The notes under the pieces are model-generated. The model was not told the DNA's origin. It saw nothing but the letters and a program-made list of their open reading frames with translations, and made no database searches. Positions 37,604 to 50,659 of a stretch of 64,000 bases of DNA are shown here, piece after piece; position 1 is the first letter of the stretch; each line of letters opens with the position of its first letter. This DNA comes from Azadirachta indica (taxonomy: Eukaryota; Streptophyta; Magnoliopsida; Sapindales; Meliaceae): NCBI GenBank assembly GCA_022749755.1, contig CM040451.1, forward strand, positions 14,822,357-14,886,356, read 5' to 3'. The position numbers and the translations under genes were made by a program.

Positions 37604-40600
37604 TCACAATCTCCTGGTTCCCATTTTCACTCGTCTTTTACCATTTTCACTGCACTTTTGCCTTTTCTGTTTCTTCTGATTGGGAGAAGCCTCTTCACGG
37701 TTTCTACAAACAAAAATATATAGACATGTCACAAACACAATATCAATCTAACAGTAAAACTTTCCAGGCTTTTTCTTTTTTTCCCCCCTAAAAGCACCAA
37801 AGTATATGAAAAACCAGCTCATAGCAAGAATGTGCTGCTTCCATGCACCATTATGATGCTGATTGATGCAACTCTCATGTCTTTTGACTGGCAATATAAG
37901 CCCTCAATCTACGTTGGCTTAAGAATGTCAAGCTAAGCCTCAAAATAAGCCTCAATCTAGATTGGCTTAAGAATGTTCTAGAAAATATGAACACCTTGGA
38001 TGCACTGTAGCAAGAAAGCATAGAAAAACAAGAAACTGGAGTTGGCCTATTGCAATAGGATTCAGGGATATCACATTCGGTACAAGCTAAGAAATGGGGA
38101 CTAGAAGGATAGGATCCTCCAGTCAGCAAATACTTCACCCCCCAACCCAAAACATAATAAATAACACTACCTCTCAAGAAACTCCAATTTAACAAGCACT
38201 ATCCATCTTTCAGGGATGATACTAACAGAGTACGACATGTCATATTGATATGATTGAATGATTATATATGCAGATATTTCATGAAATAAAAGAATGCAAA
38301 ATAAAAAGAAACTGAATTCTGACAAAAAGGAAATTCATTTAAACCCAAGAACCTTGTGATGAGGGAAAAAACTTAAAATTTTAGAAGTCAACGAAAATTC
38401 TTGGCAATAAACTGACTTTAGCATCATGTTGAAAATTGATCCACTTATTTGATTTTAAACTCACATAAGAAATATTTTAAAATCACAAGCCAACCAATAA
38501 AAACCTAATCATAATCCGAAAGAAAATAATAAACAAATGAGTTCTGCAGCTTCAACATACCTTTTTGGCGGTCTCCTTGTTGAACTGATGTCAAGACACA
38601 TCCTTAGCTCTTCAATGCTCATAATATCCTCACTATTATTTTTTAATAAATTGCAGCCATCTAAAAATGCCACAGGTGCAGCAGAGACTGGAAAAAGTGA
38701 TAAATCCTTAACCTTCCCCTTAATGAATTCCAACAAAATGAGCCCTGAATGAAATCCAAAATGGAATGAATAATCAGAAAAGGATAAAACACAAAATTAA
38801 ATTCAACCGTCAAGAAAATCAGTGATATATTTTGGCAACATAAGATCCAATTTCAGCTGTGTTACTCTGAATCAAGTTTGGGCCAGACACTGTTAAATTT
38901 TAGATTAAAACCATGAACTATAGATTAAAAACAAACTTTAGTCAAACAGAGAAAGGATAAAGCAGTGATATAATCCTTTTCTACAAAATTAAATATTATG
39001 AGTATAAATACAAAACAGATATGCTCTTTTTACAGTAAATGGAGCTGCAAAAGTATCAAAAGTGCAGCAGGGTTCATACTGCCAATGGTGTGTCAGCTTT
39101 CAGTAATTAGTCAATGTCTTTCGGCCAATAGAATAATACCACCTTAGAGAAATTTTAGGCCCTTGATCCTAAACATGTGATCTTATCATCTGCTACTATG
39201 GCCAACTAAAGCTATTGCATTTTCTGCAGAAAAATTTTTACAGTTCCGACAAGAGTACTCTTGAAATTACAACATTGCTTTGAGTACTTCCAAACTTCCT
39301 TTTGTGGTTTACCCAAACAAAGATGTTGAGGTGTTCCTTCAAATATCTTTCTTATACTAATAAAGATGAGTCATCTCATTATTGGTCCAAACAAACTCCA
39401 ATGTCTTGTGGAGAAGATGTGCAACAAAGAACTCAGGTAGGCTATGCAGCATTTATCCATGCTGTATTCTAGTTCATAAGGTTCAAAACCTTATCCATTT
39501 TAAAGTTCATGTGTCTGGCCACTTTTATCAAGAAAACACTTGACCTAACTGAACAGAAAACTGTATTACCCACTTTCTTTTCATTAATTACTGACTCCCA
39601 TGAGTACATGTAATTGTGCCTTATGGCCAAGATTAATTCTCTCTTCTGCCTCTAAACATTTCATCTTCATTACTATTCCAGAAAACCACTACCTAGTGGA
39701 AAAATAACAGATTAGAATATGCATGGACACCACATCTTTCTCAAGTTTCTTGCATCAGATTCCTTCTCCACAAGAAACTGAGTTCTTGTTTGGCTAAAAT
39801 ATGCACATAAGCAACAATTAGATAACCACAAAAGAGAACTTATCTCAACCCAACACTTGCATCTTAAAGACACCCCTAAGGATACCATACAACAGAAGAT
39901 CGTTTTTAAAGCACTACAATGGGAAAAACAAGCACATTTCTGTCTTATCAAAATACAGCACTATGCATAACAGATAGTTAGCCATGTCAATTAACAAAAA
40001 AGGAAGAGGTCTCGTATAATGTTAAGGAAAAGACCTACTTTAGAACACTACACTGGGAAATTTTCTCTACACAAACAACACCACATCTTAACAATGCAAA
40101 GTGGCATCATAATGGAGATCATTATATCATACATTAATCCCATGTGCTCACCTTCTGGTAAAAGAAGAGAGAAGAGAGAAGAGAGAGAGAGAGTAACCAA
40201 GTTTAGGAGAAAGGAAGTTCACCAATTATGATGTGCGGACAAAGACCCAAAATAGCTCCAAGATGATAATAAGCTAAGGTCACATAATAGGATTGAACAT
40301 TCTAACATAAAATACATTCTAGGTTTCAAGGTCATCAATTATGTATGGTAGCTTATAAATTTCTCTTTGAAGTATGATTAATTCTCAATTAATCACTCAT
40401 AGGCCCAATAGTCCTCCCTGTAAACCACACAAAGCAAGGATTATCTTCTTGGCTTACATGAATTACCTAAAAGCAATAACAACAATGAACTTGAAGCAAA
40501 GTTGAAGCCTTCAATCACAATGCTCACCCAATGTTTTGATGCGTTAATGATCTTGATTTTCTAATTCCATTCACAACCATTTGCTTTCTTCTTTCTTTTT

Positions 40601-41493
40601 ACATTCCAAATACATCAAAGCATTACATATTCTCAATACTTTGTTTTTATTTCATCCTTTCTTATTAATAATCCGTGGACTCAAGGTTGCATTCCCTTCA
40701 ATATCGTTTACACAAATCACAAAACCCAAGCCAACACCTGCTCAATTCTCTCTATTATTAGACCCATATATACAAATTTCACCAAGGTACAACAAGTTCA
40801 ACACATAATCAGCCTTGGAAAAGAAACTACCACTAAAAAATCAATGGGGAAATGCCCATTACCCCCCTATTTTTTTTTTGTTAATACCCCATTACTCCCT
40901 ATATTTTCTCTAATATCCCATCACCCCCCTAATCCTTTTTTTTTTGGTCGATTTTACCCTTCAATTCAATTGATTTACAAATGGTAAAATCAAAAATATT
41001 AAAAATACTAAAGGGTAAAATCAAAACTCAGGGGAATGATGGGATATTACAAAAAATATAGAGGTAATGGGGTATTAAGTAAAAAAAACAGGAGGTAATG
41101 GGCATTCTCCCAAAATCAATTAACATCATATCACATAACCATGACAAGAACTAATTTACAAAAACATATGAATTACACTATACAAAATAATGAAAATGTA
41201 CCTAGGGCACGGAGCATCTTCAAATCAAACTTCTTCGCCAGTTCTTCATGGCCAATTATCTTAGCCCGCTGTAAAACTAACAGTTTTAAACTAGTTAGCA
41301 TGTCCTGTTCAAAAAATATAATTTCCAGGTCAATTTTTCGAGATTAATAACCATGAAGCAGCAGATAACAAATCAAAATTTTGAAAAACTACATTAGAGA
41401 ACTTACAAGCTCTGATTCAGATAAGGAACAAAGCCAACTGACATCTTCAACCCTATTTTCACTCAGAATTTCTTTTATCTCCTTCAATTCCAT
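37604..41493 (-). CDS. Unrecognised small protein with basic, nuclear-type tail
   Basis: I do not recognise this family. Four exons on the minus strand join in frame at GT-AG boundaries: 41407-41493, 41202-41304, 38561-38744 and 37604-37703, giving 157 aa. The protein starts MELKEIKEILSENRVEDVSW. Residues 1 to about 80 look helical with regular Leu/Ile spacing (LSESELDMLTSLKLLVLQRA, then EELAKKFDLKMLRALGLILL). A short less-charged part follows (SAAPVAFLDGCNLL). The last 40 residues are very basic (TRRPPKRNREEASPNQKKQK, then a Lys/Arg-rich run to TRRL), which suggests a nuclear or nucleic-acid-bound protein. The intron between exons 2 and 3 is 2.4 kb and holds a MITE. Four exons with matching phases and no internal stop support a real gene, but no transcript evidence is available. 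The start is the first in-frame ATG. Confidence 0.72.
40846..41111. mobile_element. MITE with about 100-bp inverted repeats and perfect 9-bp target duplication
   Basis: 266-bp element in an intron of the 157-aa protein gene. The ends are inverted copies (left aaatgcccattaccccccta, right aggaggtaatgggcattctc). The arms also share taataccccattac and aatatcccatca. Perfect direct repeats AAAATCAAT flank it at 40837-40845 and 41112-41120. The high symmetry and exact duplication suggest a fairly recent insertion. It is a Mutator-like type by duplication length and has no coding capacity. Confidence 0.88.
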
Positions 41494-42359
41494 GCTTCAG
41501 TTTCTCTCTCTATCTCCACCACTTTCTCCCTCCTCTTGTTCTCTACTTATCTGCCTATCTCTTCTTCTCGTCCTCTCTTCTCCAGGTTTCAGGGAAGGGA
41601 CAGCTGTTACAAGTGAAACACATAGTTACCTTTCCCTCTTTCATTAGTTTTCCTTAGTAAACAAGGAAAATAACATCCAGGTTTCTATTTCCTACTGTTT
41701 CACAATAAATCCCTAACCAGTTACCTCAATGTAATTATCAAGTTACCCTATTTCCTACCCTTTTTTAAATGTTAATTAGCGTTTGAATGACGTTTTTAAA
41801 AACAATAATTCATTATTAAAGCCAATAAATGCAGTCCCAAATAGCAACATAACAACACTAAATAATGAAAAAAAATGCAGACTAAAAAAGAAAATTGATG
41901 AATTATACATAAATACAACCTAAAAGCATCAGTCATTCTTTCTTTCTTTCTTTTTTTTGTTCCCAACAGTGTATTGTGCATATTGTTTTATACATAATAT
42001 ACCAATAAATTAATTTAAGAAATTGTAGAATTTTCTTTTCTTTTGAATGCTTCTGTCATGGTTTCTACACTATGAAACCTAATTATTGTATCATGAAACT
42101 TCATTTTCATTCAGTCATTTTAATTAATATTTAGTTTTTCACCCAACAATACTCTCTTTTATGCCAAAGAAAATCGATTCTTTAAGTGAGCTTTCCATCA
42201 CTCCAACGAATTAATCGTAGTGAAGGAAGAGGAGAAACGGAAGACATATTGAGAGTGGACTTGAATTCATAGAACGTAAAAAATCGTTTATGAATATTTT
42301 TTAAATCAATTATACAAAATATATCAAAAATATATCAAAATTTAATGGAGTTTGATTGG
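41494..42359. other. Upstream region of the 157-aa protein gene
   Basis: Just upstream of the ATG the minus strand is GA-rich (the + strand has tctctctctatctccac), likely 5' UTR and promoter. Near 42055-42110 is MITE-like text (gtttctacactatgaaacc). No other gene is seen. Confidence 0.4.
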
Positions 42360-42830
42360 TTAGTGGTTACCTTGTGGCGGGCGGTGGGTCAGTGGCTTAG
42401 GGTGGCGGAAGTAGAAGCGACGACAGCGCGCGAGTTGAGAAGGAACGACGACAGACCAGTTGGAGATGCAACGAAGGCAGGCGAGGAGTGGTGCCGCTAG
42501 TTTCGAAATATCGTCGGTGGTTGTCCAGGCCGCCGCGATTGTGTTTTGGCGGGAGTGAGAGGCGGCTGCGCCGCTTCGGTTGTGAAATTTGGGTTGAAAA
42601 ATAGAAATTAGTGGTTTGTTTTGTTTTTAGGTTTTAATTTTAAATAAAATAAAATTTTGAATGTAAAGTAAAATCAACATAAAATTACTATATTACCCCT
42701 TCGTAACGGTCAATTAACGACGATCAATATGAAATTACTGTAGTAGGGGCGATTTCTGTCAATTTTGACAAACTTTCCATTCAGACGTCATTTCTGCAAA
42801 CTTTAAGGGTAGTATGTGAAAACACCCGAA
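42360..42830. mobile_element. GC-rich segment joined to a Mutator-like terminal repeat
   Basis: 42360-42590 is unusually GC-rich for this window (gcgggcggtggg, cgacgacagcgcgcgag, ggccgccgcg). From about 42590 to 42828 the sequence, read in reverse, matches the left terminal repeat of the element at 32605 (gggtgttttcacatactacc, cttaaagtttgcagaaa, ctacagtaatttcat). So this is probably one end of a related element carrying a GC-rich interior. The other end was not found. Confidence 0.5.
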
Positions 42831-42948
42831 AAATCTTATTCTCTCAATTAAATTGATTATTTTTTAATTAAAATTAAATTTTTAATAAAGTAGCTTTCAG
42901 CATATAATGGAAGCTCAATTCGTTTAGAAAAAGATTTATTACAGTTAG

Positions 42949-43460
42949 TGGTGGAGCGCCTCTAGAACTTGAGGGGGCCGGCCCTTCTCCTCAGGCTACA
43001 CAAAATTTTTTTTTATTTTTATTATAAATATTTATATTTTTTTATCTAATTCTTTAATTTAATTTATATATATTTTGATTTTTATACTTTTAAATATTAT
43101 TACTTTATCTCTTCAATTTATTAATTATTTTTAAAATATTATCCAATTAATTTTATCTTTTGTCCATCCCCCTCCCCCAACACCTTTTGACCCGCCTAAA
43201 AGAAAAAATCCTTTACCCTCCTATTTTTTAGTTAATATTTCGTTATCTTTTTCTATTTTCTTTAATATCTCATAACTCTTTAATATTTTAAATATTTTTT
43301 ATTTTATTATTTTATAAACTAATTGAACTGAAAGGTAAAATCGAAAAAAATAATAGGAATAATAAGGTATTAAAAAAATATAAGAGTAATAGAGTATTAA
43401 TTGAAAAAGCATGGGCATTCTTCCCTTTCTAATTATCTAGTTCTAGCTCCGGCCCTGAAT
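42949..43460. mobile_element. Possible hAT-like remnant
   Basis: The right edge read in reverse is cagggccggagctagaac, a common start of plant hAT elements. The left edge (tggtggagcgcctctagaac) is a diverged counterpart. Flanks are similar (tacagttagtg and tacagtagtg) but not exact. A second MITE sits inside. Confidence 0.35.
43200..43425. mobile_element. Decayed sister of the 40846-41111 MITE
   Basis: Shares the order and wording of the 40846 element (cctttaccctcctatttttt, gttaatatt, taatatctcataac, then aaggtaaaatc, aataaggtatta, gagtaatagagtatta, gggcattcttccc). It has many substitutions. No clean target duplication is left. Confidence 0.65.
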
Positions 43461-43591
43461 ACAGTAGTGACACTAAATACATTTGTACATATGTGTTCTT
43501 GAGAATTGAAGGAATATGTTAAAGCGAAAATAACTCTATAGATCAAAATAATATTCTCGGGAAAATTAAGTGAAGAGAAATCATAAATGTA

Positions 43592-46500
43592 TCAGAACAA
43601 AGTTCTTTTACTTGTCAGTGATTTATATATTGGACTTTTTGTCAAAGATTCTTGTATGGAATTTCTGCTTTGACTCAACTGTTCTTTAACAGAACGAATT
43701 CTTGCATCAACTCTGGCTGAAAATCCAATTTGTGTCATCTTCTGTGAGTTTTCTTGTTCTCTCAGCCACATTTGGTTTTCTGTCACATCTTTCCTGTAAT
43801 GTTTCATTTCCTGAATGATATGATCATCCATGGGATAGAATAAACGTTGAATGGAAATGTGGAAGAAGTAGGGAAGAAGAGAAACAACTGCTACAAGCGG
43901 AGTGATCAGCCAGAAAATTGGTGCATCTCCAATGGCTTCAATGAAGACTTGAAATGCTGTTCTGGAGTAGACTGGAGGGAGTTCGCCGTAAGCAAGGAGG
44001 AAAATGTACCACAAAAAAATGCTACCCCAGATGAAAAGATGCTGAATCCAAGTGAAATGGGTGATAACCAGGGCAATTTGGCAGTTGACGGTCCAGATTA
44101 TGCAGGTGTAAGTGATGGCGCCGAGATGTGCAATTTCTGCTACTTTTCCTTCCTCACGGAATGCAGCAGGGGAAAGTATGTATATGTTGGCTAGGAAGAT
44201 GATTAGAGAAGCTACAATGCCGTTTAGTATCCAACCAATGATGCGGCTCCAGCTGAAGTATACGTTCTTCTGCCCTTGTCTATAAAGAGCTGGAAACTGT
44301 TTCATTCCAGAAAAGTAAAACATTGCATTAACAAAATCAGTTGCTGTAAACATTACTCTCATTGTTGTGCTTGTGCATCTGTGTTTTGAAGCCTGGAATG
44401 TTGCATTACCTGGAGGCATACATCTGATGAAACATCCTGCTCGAAGACTCCCAGGGCGATAACTGGTAAGGATGTTAACAGTACATTGAACATTACCATA
44501 TACCAATCATCATATAAGACCTCTCCTGAGAAACTTGTGTATAATTCGTAGTAGAATAAAGTGAGTCCAAATGCAATGTTCTTGTATACAAAATACAGAA
44601 CCTACATTGAGCAGAAAATCATCAGTCACAGAAGCAGAGATTGGACAGTAATATGGAAGTATTTTTCATTTGGTTATGATATTGGTAGAAGTTTACCATC
44701 TTGGAGATTCTCTTGTAACACCAATGACCATGGACTATGAGTAATCTCTCTAAGTATCGGAATTGAGGTAACGAGAAATCACTAGCCATAACCGCCTGCA
44801 AGAAATATTTAATGAAATTTTAGCAGTACTTAGATAAGTTTCCCGGTACCCATATTAACATCTCAGTTAAATCATTTATACAACGTATTTGTTTATAGTG
44901 GCCATTCTTTTTGAATAATCTCTCTATGCATAACGTTGGCAGCATGAAGTACTTTCCAAGCATGTGCAATTTAATAAAAAGCTTAAGCTAAAAAAGAACA
45001 AATAAGGTAGTCCAAGAAGAGATTACCTGCATTCCCTCCATGCCACTGATTCCAACTCCAATATCAGCTTCCTGAATCATGCCGACATCATTCGCCCCAT
45101 CTCCAATTGCCAAAGTTGTTTTACCAGTATATTCCTTAACCAATCGTGTGACCTGAAACCAATCCATAACATGAGTAACTCATACTAAAAACTTTTGGAT
45201 TTAACTCATTCTGTTCAATTTTCATGTGATATCTAAATGCTTTTGCAAGTTCACTGAATGTTTTTGTAGAAAATGCACAAGGGTTTACCAAAGCTTTCTG
45301 CTTAGGGGACACTCGGCAGCATAAAACAGAAGCACAATTAACAGCCAATCGTAAGAACTGGTCCTTCACATCACTTCTCAAAGCAATTTCAAGAGCTTTT
45401 CCATCTACCACCAGAGCAAAAGGTGCACGTTCATCTCTTTCTTCACACATCAGCTGAAAAGAACTTGTGATTTTGTCTAAAATCTCTGCTTTCATGACCT
45501 GAAAAACTAGGAAAAAAAATCCCATTATTACCAACTCAACTACTGATTTAACTGGGTTGGAAGGATTAAAAACTTTCAAATGCTGGATAAGCACATACAA
45601 GTTTATGCTATTGTAGAATCTTAAAGTTGATTTTTACCTTCAATTGGTTGCTAGACTCAGTTTCTTTGCTCATACTTATGTCAAATTGTTTCATATCCTG
45701 TCGAAGTAAGCTGCACGCAAATCTACAAGAAGAACAAGAAAAATCAATGAAACATTTCAGTCATGTCTAACTTGAACATTCATTCTCAGTTTCTCTTCAT
45801 TTGACTACTTCGTTATAACTGCATAACTCAAATAAGCTTTAGCATAATTACAAAGCCTCACCCGATATTTATTGCAGTTTCCTTCTTATCACCAGTGAGC
45901 AGCCATATTTTTAGCCCAGCTTGTGCAAGTCTGTCGATGCACTCAGGAACCTGGAAAATAAGTCAAAGGTCATTTATAGAAATTGGCTCAGGTTGAAACT
46001 AGCTCATATTCTACACTTGTAACTTATGTAAACATTTTCCTTCTGGTAGAAAAATTGTACTAAATGGTGAGTTCATTTTGATATCCCCATTTTTGCTGAC
46101 TCTTCTTCTGGTCTGCCAAAGGATTCTCAAGTTTTATTTAGAAAATGCAGACACATGGAGACAAGGAGAGATACAAACCCCTTTCTGTAACTTGTCTTCA
46201 ACAGCCACTACACCTAATAAAATTAGATCTTTTTCAATCATTTCAGATGCTTTCTCTAGTAATTCCTCTCGTTCAGGTCCTATTGTGGTCTTAGCCCTTG
46301 TGAATATGGAGTTCCAATGTTCATACTCTTGCTTCTCAAGTTTACGATAAGCAAAAGCTAGAGTACGAAAACCATCCTCTGCATAATTTGAAAGGTCTAA
46401 AGTTGTTTCCTTTTGGTATAACCTGCCATTTTCTCCAAGCATATTGAAGATAATACTGAAAAGAGAAACCAATAGAGAAAATGTGATTGAGGTTAGACTT

Positions 46501-48771
46501 TTACTCAAACTTTCATGAGTTAGAAAGTGGAAATTTGCGAATAGGTGGCATACCTGTCAGCACCTTTGCAAAGGAGGAAGATCTGTCCATCTTCACTGCT
46601 TACTATTACAGACATCCTTTTCCGGGAACTACTGAACTCTAACAAATTTAAAAGCTTGTACTCCCTGAAATGACCTCCGTATCATGTGTAGGCATTAAAA
46701 TGCATGAAACAGAACAAACCAATAAACTTATGAAGGAAGGGATGAGAAAAAATGAAGGCACAGTTGCAGGAAGTTTTACCTCTCCGCTTCCTTTCCAGAG
46801 GAAGGATCAAGCTCCTTTAAGACCAATGTTGATTGTGTTCTTCGGCAAAATTGGAATCCAAACTCTTGTGATGCAATCAAGAAAGCCACTTCTTCTGGTG
46901 ACTCAGCTTCGTATTTTAGTTTAGTGGATTGATCATCTTCAACTGGTATTCCTGTGTGACATAAAGCCATGACTCTGAAGAACATTGTTATGTCATTAGT
47001 GTTGGATCTGTGAATCCAATTGTTGTTCATCAGCCTGTTATCTCTAAAGTTGAAACCCTTGATAAATGATTCTTTCCCCGCGTTAGAGATACTTGAATCT
47101 TCAATAATCGGAATTACTTCTTCTTTGCCTCCAAGAGCAGCATTTTGAGCAACAATATCAGCTACTGAGAACTCAGACATTTCAAAGCTTTGGCCATTTG
47201 TATTAGACTCATCCATACTAAATATATATTCCTCAACATCTATATTCATTCGTCTTGATGCAGCAAGATCAACTTCGTTTATATCACCCCCGTACGAAGC
47301 TCCTGCTATTGAGCATTTCCTGAATTCCATCTGGTTACATGTCAAAGTCCCTGTTTTATCTGATAAAATCATTTCTACCTGGCCTAATTCTTCATTTAAG
47401 TTTGAAGTTTGAGCTTTAACAGACTTACGCGTTGCTTCATCATACATTTGTACATCGTTGTTAATGAACACAGCTTGTAAAACTTTGACAACTTCTATGG
47501 AAACATAAAGAGAAATAGGAATCAAGTAGCCATACAATATCAATGCCCTTATGAACTGTGGGATAGCTGATACCAGAGGCTTTGATGGATTGAAGAATTG
47601 ACTGCTTGCTTGCAAACTAAGGTACCACCATTCAACCATTTCATATTTCAAAACAGAGCAGAACCAATGGAGCTGACTAGTGAAATCAGTAGCAGCATTG
47701 AAAAAAGAATGTAGATGACACGATCCATCCTTCTTTCAATCTGACTACGTTTAGATGGTGACCTTGTGGAATTTTGGACAGCTTTTGTATCATGCCCACT
47801 AAAGATTACTACCCCATAAATGTAATCAGTATTTCGAAGCTTCGAATCTCTTAAAAGCACTTGTGCAGGAGACAGGGGATATGATTCATTTTGAAACTCT
47901 AGATTCCCCACAAAGGTGTAAAGATTAGGATTTGGATCCTCACAACGAATGATAGCTTTGAATCTACCGAATTCTTCATCTTCATTCAAACCAAGTGTGG
48001 CTTCTAAGCATCTTTTCATTTTCAGATTTGTTTCTCCATCAAGATTCATGGTCTCAACATAACAGACACCATCATCATAACTTGAAGATAGTAAGAGGAG
48101 ATCGCTTGGAAAATACTCATTCTTGCTGACTTTAACAACATCTCCTACAGAAAGATCTTTCCATAACTTATCAACAAACATGCCATTTCCTGCATGAATC
48201 TTTACAGCTCTGTTATTCACACTCAAATCCTGCACATGATGTTTTCGTAACATGATTTATAGCCACTGAAGCACAAAATAAGCAGTAAATTGTAACCATG
48301 TTTGGAATTTCAAAGAGAAAGAGGGGAAGCACATATAATAGAAAGAATTAAAAAAATTACCTGAAGAAACCTTTGCCAATCCTCCACAGCCTCTTTAAGC
48401 ATGCTAATTCCCACAACAAAGACCAAGGGAGCAATCAAACTTACAGGAGAAAATGGAGCCAAAGAAGTGGCAGACAAAATTGCTGCCAAGAGAAAATAAA
48501 GATTGGCAACTCTCCTGAACTGCTCGAAAAGTGCTCTGGGAAGAAAAGTTACAACATTGTACTTTGTTGTGGACACATAATTGCCTATGTACTTGTAAGG
48601 TTTGTTCTTGTGCAGCACAGGCTCATTGCAGAAAACTATCCGGGAAAAACCGGGCTGCCCAAGAAGCTCTTGCACAGAAGTGGGATCAGATGTGCATGGC
48701 CTAAAGCATGAAAATGTATAGAGTTTGCTCCATCTCACCTTCGCCTTTGTTTTGCCACACGACTCCACCAT
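43592..48771 (-). CDS. P4-type phospholipid flippase, ALA4-7 group, with a frameshift in exon 2
   Basis: P4-ATPases move phospholipids from the outer to the inner membrane leaflet, usually with an ALIS (Cdc50) partner. Eleven exons: 48361-48771, 46780-48229, 46554-46664, 46179-46455, 45862-45950, 45638-45722, 45289-45498, 45027-45152, 44697-44795, 44410-44601 and 43592-44296. All have GT-AG borders and matching phases except exon 2. The product would be about 1251 aa, against 1216-1247 in Arabidopsis ALA4-7. Visible motifs: NYVSTTKYN and [12 protein letters not shown] near the start, NLDGETNLK (actuator, about residue 200), the P4 helix [18 protein letters not shown], the phosphorylated Asp in [10 protein letters not shown] (about residue 428), [21 protein letters not shown] and the C-terminal [12 protein letters not shown]. 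In exon 2 the frame breaks at about 47648-47653: the upstream frame meets TGA at 47648-47650, and exon 2 is one base short of the phase required. The site is in a run of four A (+ strand). The rest of the gene is intact, so this is either a sequencing error or a very recent null allele. Confidence 0.9.
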
Positions 48772-50659
48772 TTCAACAAGTACTTCAATTTGTGCTCAGT
48801 CCTGAAAGATGATCATAAACTTTCAGCTCTTTGAATATCATAAAATGAGAAGATTCAAGATCTGATGCATATTCAAGGACCTGAATTCACACACGAAACT
48901 GTGGTTCGAACAATATATGACATGGAAAAATAGAGTCCTGGTGGCATGCAAATCAACAAAATTCTTAAGGCTTGTCTTTTCTATGTTGTCCTTTTCCAAG
49001 CTGCCCCTTGTATTATTTTCTGTGATTCTATCATCAGGCTTTTGATAAAGAGAGATTTCCAATGCTCAACAACAATTTCAGACTTCCTTGGAACCTGCAA
49101 GCCTGCAGCAAACACCGCAATTCATGCATTAATATTAATTCCAACAGGAACATAAAATATTCATTTCTTTGTGATCTTTCACATATTAAAGGAAACAAAA
49201 TAATATGCAACCCACATGGTAACTGCATATGCAAGAAAGCCATAATCAAATTTACTTCAATTCTTATTTTTTACTGATATTGTGAGCTTGTTTACACTTT
49301 GAAAGATTATACATTTAACTCTTCAGTACATCTTCAAGATGTGCAATTACTGAAAATTGCAAACCATGTAGAAGTCAACAAACCCATTAATGTTCCTCAA
49401 TAAAATATTAATATCTGCAATTCATAAGTCAGTCCACGGAAAGATCTATGAATTATTAAACTGACACACTTGCATGTTTTTTAGTTATATATTTCGCGGG
49501 CATCACCAAATTTTAATGAGTCTCCACAAGATCATAATTATGTTATTCAGTTCAAAATTTACTATGGTAGTTCGATATTGTAGTACTCGAGGCAGAGTTT
49601 GTAAATTTGACAATTTGCTATTGGTTTTATGAAGGTAACTAGGGAACTGCCAATAAGAAGAATCCATTGATGAGTAAGAGTCATTTTAAAAACAAATCAG
49701 TTAAGATATAGATCAGTTTTATTTTAATCCTTGTTTCTCTTCTACTTCTATTTGGATATGGAGAACAGTCAGTAAATGAAAGACAACAAAAACAAAAGGG
49801 TTGTTTTCAATTTCAATATAGAAACTAAAGAAAGGTAGTTGATTGATTTATTGCGCCATCTGATTTTTGTCCAGAAGCTTTACATTGTGTTTGACGAATA
49901 CCAGAACACAATCAATACTTTGAAAGCAACGCCTGCCTATATTGTTTTCCAAATGACCCTGTCCAACCAAGAATACTAACTAATAAAACAATGAAATATT
50001 GTGTGGGTGTGTATATATATATATATATATACTCAGAATTTTCCTTGAAATGTAGACCATTTCTTTTTTAATTTAAGTCCAAACCTCTGCACAAGAGAAT
50101 GACTACATGTGTTGCCGACTTGCAACAGAATAATATTTTATGTACATTGTACAAAGGCGGAGCAATTGCCTGCAAATGTGGTGAATTCTTATGGCGATAC
50201 AGCTGGCTTCTTTTTCAAATCTCTGATTTAAATGTGATATTGAGTTCACCCCAAACATTGTAGTAACACTAATAACCATACAGAGCACAATTTTGTGTCT
50301 GTTAAATACTTTATACCTATGGTTAAAATGCTTTGAGAAACAGCCTACAGCTTGTCGAGCAAATTTGATGTAAGCATTTTTGAGTATGTGTGAGAAACCA
50401 CGATTCTTATCCAACTTATATGTGCAAATTTAGCTCTGAGCAGCAGAAACCTCACAGAAAAATACCTGTTTTAATAAAAAGTATATGCTGAGAAACTGAT
50501 AAAATAAATGAAAATACAGTTACTCGTATGCATTGTCTAAGTATTATTCATCATATAACAGAAGGCCTGAAATTTCGAGACAAGAACATGATGAATTGTA
50601 TTAAAGCTACATTTTATCTGACCTGATAATATTTTGCAACAAGTGTGCCTGTTAAAGCT
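48772..50659. other. Flippase promoter region and GT8-like gene 3' flank
   Basis: A possible 5' UTR acceptor (tttcag, minus strand, near 48800) lies just upstream of the flippase ATG. There is an (AT)n tract at about 50015-50032. The stretch 50100-50460 is less AT-rich and contains a 103-aa minus-strand ORF that I cannot match to anything; it may be 3' UTR of the GT8-like gene. No separate gene is supported. Confidence 0.45.

Noticed and set aside
42360..42600. GC-rich stretch as a first coding exon of the 157-aa gene
   Set aside because: No long open frame on the minus strand connects in phase to the exon at 41407-41493, which already has a good ATG.
47600..47720. A small intron explaining the flippase frameshift
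   Set aside because: Possible GT and AG signals near the break would give introns far shorter than plant minimum size or would remove conserved membrane-helix residues.
50103..50414. 103-aa ORF on the - strand downstream of the GT8-like gene
   Set aside because: No recognisable similarity, and its position suits the 3' UTR of the gene just upstream on the same strand. I left it uncalled.
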